Positions 59,453 through 64,000 of a DNA stretch of 64,000 nt are shown here, piece by piece (position 1 is the stretch's first letter; every line of letters begins with the position of its first letter). The notes under the pieces are model-generated. The model saw only the letters and a list, made by a program, of their open reading frames with translations, had not been told where the DNA came from and made no database searches. The DNA is taken from contig JAFKKV010000027.1 of the NCBI GenBank assembly GCA_017304475.1, forward strand, positions 1 to 64,000, read 5' to 3'. Origin of the DNA: Hyphomicrobiales bacterium (GTDB lineage Bacteria; Pseudomonadota; Alphaproteobacteria; Rhizobiales; Phreatobacteraceae). A program made the translations under genes and the position numbers.

Positions 59453-61129
59453 ATGAAGCTTACCGTGAAGACGGCGCTCATTGGCGGATGCTTGCTGCTG
59501 CTCGGAATGATCGCCGCATTGGGAGCGACGGCCTTTCTCGGCCTGTCGCGGACCCATCACAGCACTGTCGACATCGCGACCAACTGGCTGCCGGCGCTCG
59601 ACGCGGCGAATGCGATGAACACGAGCGCGGCACGGTTTCGCGCCTCCGAAGCCGCTGTCCTGGTGTCGGTCGAACCCGCCGACGTCGCGGCTGCGGAACA
59701 GCGCATGGCCCAGGCCCTGGCGGCGCTTCAGGCCAGCCAGCGTCGCTACGAAGAGCTGCTCGCGAATGCGGAGGAGCGGGCGCTCTACGCGAAATTCGCG
59801 CCGGTCTGGCAGGCTTATATGGCCGTCGATGCGCAGCTGGTGCAGCTGGCGCGTAGCGGCAAGGTGGCCGAGGGCGGGGCCCTCTACCGGAACGAGAGCC
59901 GCAACCGCTTCGACGCGGTGTCGCGCAGCATCGCCGAGCTGGTCGAGTTCAACCGCCAGGGCAGCGCGAGCGCCCATGCGCGCAGCGAAGCCTCCTACTG
60001 GCAGACGATGGTGGCGACGACCGCCGTGCTGGCGGTCGGACTGGTCCTGGCGTTCGCGGTCATGGTCTATGTGGTGACGCGCGTGGCCAGGCCGCTGGAT
60101 CGGCTCAATGGCACGATCACGGCGCTCGCCGGCGGCCAATTGCAGGTCGAGGTGCAGGATGCCGACCGCGGCAACGAGATCGGCGACATCGCCCGCTCGG
60201 TCCTGAAATTCCGCGACCAGTTGCAGGAGGCGGAGCGCCTGCGGGTCGAGCACGCCGCCGCTGAAGCCGCCGATCGGGAGAGGCTCACACGGCGCAACGG
60301 CATTTCCGAGCGTTTCGTCGCCACGATGGAGAAGCTGGCCGGCAATTTCGGCCTGTCGTCGAAGGAGGTGGCGGATGCGGCGACCAATCTGTCGGCCACC
60401 GCGGAAGAGACGTCGCGCCAGGCGCAGACCGTCGCTTCCGCCGCCGAAGAAGCGTCGAGCAATGTCCAGACGGTGGCCTCGGCCGCGGAGGAACTGTCCT
60501 CGTCCATCCGCGAAATCACCGGCCAGGTCGCCCGTTCGGCCAAGATCTCCGACCGGGCGTTCAGCGAGGCCTCGTCCTCCAACGAGCGTATCAGGAGCCT
60601 GGCGGAGGCCGGCAACGCCATTGGCGAGGTCGTCGGCCTGATCAAGGGGATCGCCGACCAGACCAACCTTCTCGCGCTCAACGCCACCATCGAGGCGGCG
60701 CGCGCAGGTGAAGCGGGCAAAGGTTTCGCGGTCGTCGCGTCCGAAGTGAAGCAGCTCGCCTCGCAGTCGGGCAGGGCGACCGAGGACATTTCGCGCAAAG
60801 TCGGGGAGATCCAGGTGGCGACGGATATGACGGTCGGCTCGATCGGTGAGATCGTCAGGACCATTGCCGGTATCAAGGAGGCGGTGGTGGTGATCGCGGC
60901 CGCGATGGAAGAGCAGGGGGCGGCCACCGCGGAGATCGCGGCCAATTGCCAGCGCGCGGCGCAGGGCGCGAGCATGGTCACCACCAATATCAGCGGTGTC
61001 GGCCAGGCCGCCGAGATGACCGGCGCGGCCTCGACCCAGCTGATGACGCTTTCGGGCGGCCTGTCGGGACAGGCCAGCGACCTGCAGCGCGCGGTGAGCG
61101 GATTCATCGCCGACCTGCAGGCGGCGTGA
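59453..61129 (+). CDS. Methyl-accepting chemotaxis protein
   Basis: A 558-residue chemoreceptor: TM1 about 8-30, periplasmic four-helix-type sensor 31-185, TM2 about 187-211, HAMP about 212-265, and a cytoplasmic signalling domain with the conserved hairpin IKGIADQTNLLALNATIEAA. There is no C-terminal CheR-binding pentapeptide (ends FIADLQAA). The ATG at 59453 has GGAG 7 bases upstream. No che genes are adjacent, so it feeds a chemotaxis array encoded elsewhere. The ligand is unknown. Confidence 0.95.
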   Translation: MKLTVKTALIGGCLLLLGMIAALGATAFLGLSRTHHSTVDIATNWLPALDAANAMNTSAARFRASEAAVLVSVEPADVAAAEQRMAQALAALQASQRRYEELLANAEERALYAKFAPVWQAYMAVDAQLVQLARSGKVAEGGALYRNESRNRFDAVSRSIAELVEFNRQGSASAHARSEASYWQTMVATTAVLAVGLVLAFAVMVYVVTRVARPLDRLNGTITALAGGQLQVEVQDADRGNEIGDIARSVLKFRDQLQEAERLRVEHAAAEAADRERLTRRNGISERFVATMEKLAGNFGLSSKEVADAATNLSATAEETSRQAQTVASAAEEASSNVQTVASAAEELSSSIREITGQVARSAKISDRAFSEASSSNERIRSLAEAGNAIGEVVGLIKGIADQTNLLALNATIEAARAGEAGKGFAVVASEVKQLASQSGRATEDISRKVGEIQVATDMTVGSIGEIVRTIAGIKEAVVVIAAAMEEQGAATAEIAANCQRAAQGASMVTTNISGVGQAAEMTGAASTQLMTLSGGLSGQASDLQRAVSGFIADLQAA

Positions 61130-61271
61130 GCCGGCGGGCCAAGGCGGCAAGAGCGCCGGCCCGGCCGCCGGCGCGGCGGGCAGCGCCGTGATGCTCCGTT
61201 GCGCGGTCCGCCCTGTCGGCTAGATTCACGCGAGGCCGGCCGGCAGCCGGCCTCGCGCTGATTGGAATGCG

Positions 61272-62186
61272 ATGATCATCAAGCAGTTGATCTACCTGGA
61301 TGCCCTGGCGCGCGAAAAGCATTTCAGGCGCGCGGCGGAGGCCTGCAACATCTCGCAGCCCACCTTGTCGACGGCCATCGTCCAGCTGGAGGAAGAGCTC
61401 GGTGTGCTGATCGTCGAACGCGGACGGCAGTTCAGGGGGCTGACCAAGGAGGGCGAAGTGGTGGTCGCCCATGCCCGGCGCATCCTCGCCGAATCGGATC
61501 TGCTCAAGCAGTCGATCGCCGAATTGAGGCAGGGCGTCAGCGGCCGGCTCAGGCTCGGCGCCATTCCGACCGCCCTGCCCATGGTCGCCCATATCACCGG
61601 CCCGTTTTCCGCCCGTTTCCCCGAGGTCTCGCTGACCGTGCTGTCGCTGACCTCCCAGGAGATCCAGAGCCGCATCGACAATTTCGAGCTGGATGTCGGC
61701 CTGACCTATCTGGACAACGAGCCGCTGGAACGGGTCATTTCCAAGCCGATTTACCAGGAATCCTACGTGTTGCTGATGCGCGAGGACAGCGCCATGGCCG
61801 GCCGCAGCGAGGTGACCTGGGAGGAGGCCGCCAAGCTCAAGCTCTGCCTTTTGACCGCCGACATGCAGAACCGCCGCATCATCGACGGCATTTTCCGGTC
61901 GGTCGGCCAGGCGCCGGTGCCGACAATGGAAACCAACTCGATCTTCAATCTCTGCTCACATGCCGGCCTGCTCGGCATCTCCTCGATCGTGTCGCGGCAA
62001 TTGCTCGAGTTCTTCGGCATCCCGCTCGGCACCAAGGCGCTGCCGCTGGTGGCGCCCGACGCCCAGCGCACCATCGGCCTGATCGTCGCCGATCGTCAGC
62101 CGGTCGCGCCGCTGGCGCGCAATCTCCTGATGGTGACCGAGCCGGTCAGGAATGCCGGGATCGCTAGGACCCTGGCCGCACGATAG
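61272..62186 (+). CDS. LysR-family regulator, probably of the formate dehydrogenase operon
   Basis: A 304-residue LysR protein: helix-turn-helix (LDALAREKHFRRAAEACNIS, QPTLSTAIVQLE; about residues 8-41) and an effector domain. It is directly upstream of fdsG in the same direction, the position of the FdsR-type regulator in other fds clusters. A perfect palindrome lies between it and fdsG at 62291-62319. It may respond to formate; this is inferred from position only. Confidence 0.88.
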   Translation: MIIKQLIYLDALAREKHFRRAAEACNISQPTLSTAIVQLEEELGVLIVERGRQFRGLTKEGEVVVAHARRILAESDLLKQSIAELRQGVSGRLRLGAIPTALPMVAHITGPFSARFPEVSLTVLSLTSQEIQSRIDNFELDVGLTYLDNEPLERVISKPIYQESYVLLMREDSAMAGRSEVTWEEAAKLKLCLLTADMQNRRIIDGIFRSVGQAPVPTMETNSIFNLCSHAGLLGISSIVSRQLLEFFGIPLGTKALPLVAPDAQRTIGLIVADRQPVAPLARNLLMVTEPVRNAGIARTLAAR

Positions 62187-62290
62187 TCTGGACCTATCGC
62201 GGCAGGGGAATTGTCCCTGCCATCCGCGATCTGTCGAAAGGCGTCGCCATGTCTGGCGCTTTCAGGATGCCGGTTCCACGCATGGGATGC

Positions 62291-62319
62291 ATGCGTGATA
62301 GTTTTTAACTATCACGCAT
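62291..62319. promoter_or_regulatory. 29-base palindrome upstream of fdsG
   Basis: ATGCGTGATAGTT, spacer TTT, AACTATCACGCAT: perfect 13-base arms, 88 bases before the fdsG start and 105 bases after the LysR stop. No T-run follows, which argues against a terminator for the LysR gene. It is a good candidate operator for the LysR protein at the formate dehydrogenase promoter. Confidence 0.6.
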
Positions 62320-62406
62320 TCGGAACAAACAATTTGAACTCTTCCAGTCTGCGGTCACCATTCATGCCGCGCGATCACCGATCCAACGGTGATGACTGGA
62401 GGGAGC

Positions 62407-62913
62407 ATGGCACGATACGCGGCTTGGAATATCGAGGCTGCGCGCGCCCTGGTCGCACGCATGAGCCGTCTCGACGGCGCCGCCATGCCGATCCTGCACG
62501 CGCTGCAGGACGAGTTCGGTTATGTCGACCGGGAAGCGGTGCCGCTGATCGCCGATGCCCTGAACCTGTCGCGCGCCGAGGTTCACGGCACCGTCACTTT
62601 CTACCATGATTTCCGCGAGCGGCCGGCCGGGCGCCGGGTCATCAAGCTGTGCCGGGCCGAGGCCTGCCAGGCGGTCGGTTGCGAAAGCCTCGTCGACCAC
62701 CTCGCGCGGCGCCACGGCGTCGCGGTCGACGCCACCACGGCCGATGGCGATCTGACGGTCGAGACCGTCTATTGCCTCGGCAATTGCGCGCTGGGGCCGG
62801 CGGCCCTGGTCGACGGCGAACTGGTCGGCCGGCTCGATGCCGAAAGCCTCTCGGCGCTCTGCCACGGCGGCGCGGTCGAGATGGCCCAGTCGCCGGAAGG
62901 GGGTGCGGCGTGA
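62407..62913 (+). CDS. fdsG: Formate dehydrogenase gamma subunit (NuoE-like)
   Basis: A 168-residue thioredoxin-fold subunit with one 2Fe-2S cluster. Its cysteines are visible in CRAEACQ (after IKL) and in CLGNCALGP, spaced as in NuoE. In FdsGBACD enzymes it passes electrons between the molybdenum subunit and the NAD-binding FdsB. The ATG at 62407 has GGAGG about 6 bases upstream. Its stop overlaps the fdsB start by 4 bases. Confidence 0.93.
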   Translation: MARYAAWNIEAARALVARMSRLDGAAMPILHALQDEFGYVDREAVPLIADALNLSRAEVHGTVTFYHDFRERPAGRRVIKLCRAEACQAVGCESLVDHLARRHGVAVDATTADGDLTVETVYCLGNCALGPAALVDGELVGRLDAESLSALCHGGAVEMAQSPEGGAA

Positions 62914-64000
62914 GCGAAGCGGCAAGCCCGATCCGGATCTTCGTCCCCATTGATGCCGCCGCCCTGTCGGTTGGCGCGGAAGCGGTCGCGCGAGCGATCC
63001 GCCGCGAAGCGGACAAACGCGGCCATCCCGTCGAGATCGTCAGGAACGGCTCGCGTGGCATGCTCTGGCTGGAACCGCTGGTCGAGGTCGAGACCCCTGC
63101 CGGCCGGATTGCCTATGGGCCGGTCGCGGCCGCCGATGTGCCTGGCATGTTCGATGCCGGTTTCCTCGCTGGTGGCGGTCACAGGCTCGGCCATGGCCTG
63201 ACCGAGGAGCTCGACTGGCTGAAGCGCCAGCAGCGCCTGACCTTCGCCCGTGTCGGCATCACCGATCCCCTGTCGATATCGGACTACCGGGCCTATGGCG
63301 GCTTTGCCGGCGTCGAGCGGGCACTCTCCATGGCGCCGGCCGAGATCGTTGAAGAGGTCAAGGCTTCCGGCCTGCGCGGGCGCGGCGGTGCGGGCTTTCC
63401 GACCGGCATCAAGTGGAACACCGTGCTGGGCGCCGTGGCCGAGCAGAAATACATCGTCTGCAATGCCGACGAGGGCGACAGCGGCACCTTTGCCGACCGC
63501 ATGCTGATGGAGGGCGATCCCTTCATGCTGATCGAAGGCATGGTGATCGCCGGCCTCGCGGTGGGCGCCACCAAGGGCTTCATCTACCTGCGTTCGGAAT
63601 ATCCCCATGCCCATGCCGCGCTTGGGCGCGCCATAGCGCGGGCCGAGCGGGCAGGGCTGCTCGGGCCCTCGGTGCTGGGATCCGGCCGTGCCTTCCATCT
63701 GGAGATCCGGCTCGGTGCCGGCGCCTATATCTGCGGCGAGGAAACCTCGCTGCTCGAAAGCCTGGAGGGCAAGCGCGCCATCGTCCGGGCCAAGCCGCCC
63801 TTGCCGGCGCTGCAGGGCCTGTTCGGCAAGCCGACAGTGGTCAACAACGTGCTGTCGCTGGCAACCGTCCCCTGGATCATGGCCCATGGCGCCAAGGCCT
63901 ATGCCGATTGCGGCATGGGCCGGTCGCGCGGCACCATGCCGGTGCAGCTCGGCGGCAATATCCGGCGCGGCGGGCTGGTCGAACTTGCCTTCGGCATCAG
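62910..64000 (+). CDS. fdsB: Formate dehydrogenase beta subunit (NuoF-like), truncated by the window end
   Basis: Starts with GTG at 62910, overlapping the fdsG stop, and is open to the window end (363 codons visible). An N-terminal 2Fe-2S-like thioredoxin domain is followed by the NuoF-type core, with the FMN/NADH motif GLRGRGGAGFPTG and YICGEETSLLESLEG. It should transfer electrons to NAD+ in the cytoplasmic formate dehydrogenase. The 4Fe-4S cysteines and the fdsA gene would lie beyond position 64000. Confidence 0.93.
   Translation, partial: MSEAASPIRIFVPIDAAALSVGAEAVARAIRREADKRGHPVEIVRNGSRGMLWLEPLVEVETPAGRIAYGPVAAADVPGMFDAGFLAGGGHRLGHGLTEELDWLKRQQRLTFARVGITDPLSISDYRAYGGFAGVERALSMAPAEIVEEVKASGLRGRGGAGFPTGIKWNTVLGAVAEQKYIVCNADEGDSGTFADRMLMEGDPFMLIEGMVIAGLAVGATKGFIYLRSEYPHAHAALGRAIARAERAGLLGPSVLGSGRAFHLEIRLGAGAYICGEETSLLESLEGKRAIVRAKPPLPALQGLFGKPTVVNNVLSLATVPWIMAHGAKAYADCGMGRSRGTMPVQLGGNIRRGGLVELAFGI

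Overview
The window is a GC-rich, gene-dense stretch with protein families typical of Alphaproteobacteria, most likely Hyphomicrobiales. Pointers are the MctP-type symporter with its DUF3311 partner, a PruR/DcpA-type pterin-to-c-di-GMP pair, Bug-type binding proteins, six LysR regulators and an FdsGB formate dehydrogenase. The genus cannot be read from the sequence. No rRNA, tRNA, CRISPR array, transposase or phage gene was seen.

Layout. 0-5.7 kb: LysR regulator, dienelactone hydrolase, DUF2946 plus SCO copper proteins, a second LysR, and DUF2917, GNAT and YodC-like genes. 5.7-10.1 kb: a pterin-synthesis pair (PTPS/QueD family and folE) divergent from a periplasmic SUOX-fold protein and a membrane GGDEF-EAL enzyme, which together look like a pterin-responsive c-di-GMP module. 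10.1-12.4 kb: flavin monooxygenase and MetQ-like binding protein. 12.7-24.2 kb: sugar or sugar-acid catabolism (Gfo/Idh oxidoreductase, MalK/UgpC-type ATPase, HpcH aldolase, aldose epimerase, IclR, enolase-superfamily dehydratase, LacI, and a family 1 ABC importer lacking an ATPase of its own). 24.3-35.6 kb: MctP symporter, racemase-fold enzyme, Bug protein, and a PotABC-like importer divergent from two paralogous binding proteins, RidA and a GntR/FCD regulator, followed by cupin and RraA-like genes. 36-41.9 kb: SMP-30 lactonase, SDR, Gfo/Idh, TIM-barrel isomerase and a divergent IlvD/Edd dehydratase. 42-48.3 kb: nitrilase with LysR, a frameshifted beta-propeller lactonase plus an older fragment of the same gene, KdgD, LysR and a Bug protein. 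48.7-64 kb: GFA enzyme, double SnoaL protein with TetR, cytochrome c, the prkA-yeaH-spoVR stress operon, an exported alpha/beta hydrolase with LysR, a chemoreceptor, and the start of a formate dehydrogenase operon cut by the window edge.

How the parts may work together. Dehydrogenases, lactonases, dehydratases and aldolases spread over about 34 kb form a plausible non-phosphorylative sugar-acid degradation set. Near-identical LacI-type operators at 20.3 kb and 40.2 kb suggest two of these blocks share one repressor. A second operator-like palindrome (consensus GTGAAATTTCAC) appears in both divergent promoter regions around the GntR gene and suggests a separate regulon. Two families of palindromic intergenic repeats are scattered between operons. 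One reading frame is broken by a 14-bp tandem duplication and another probably by one missing base.
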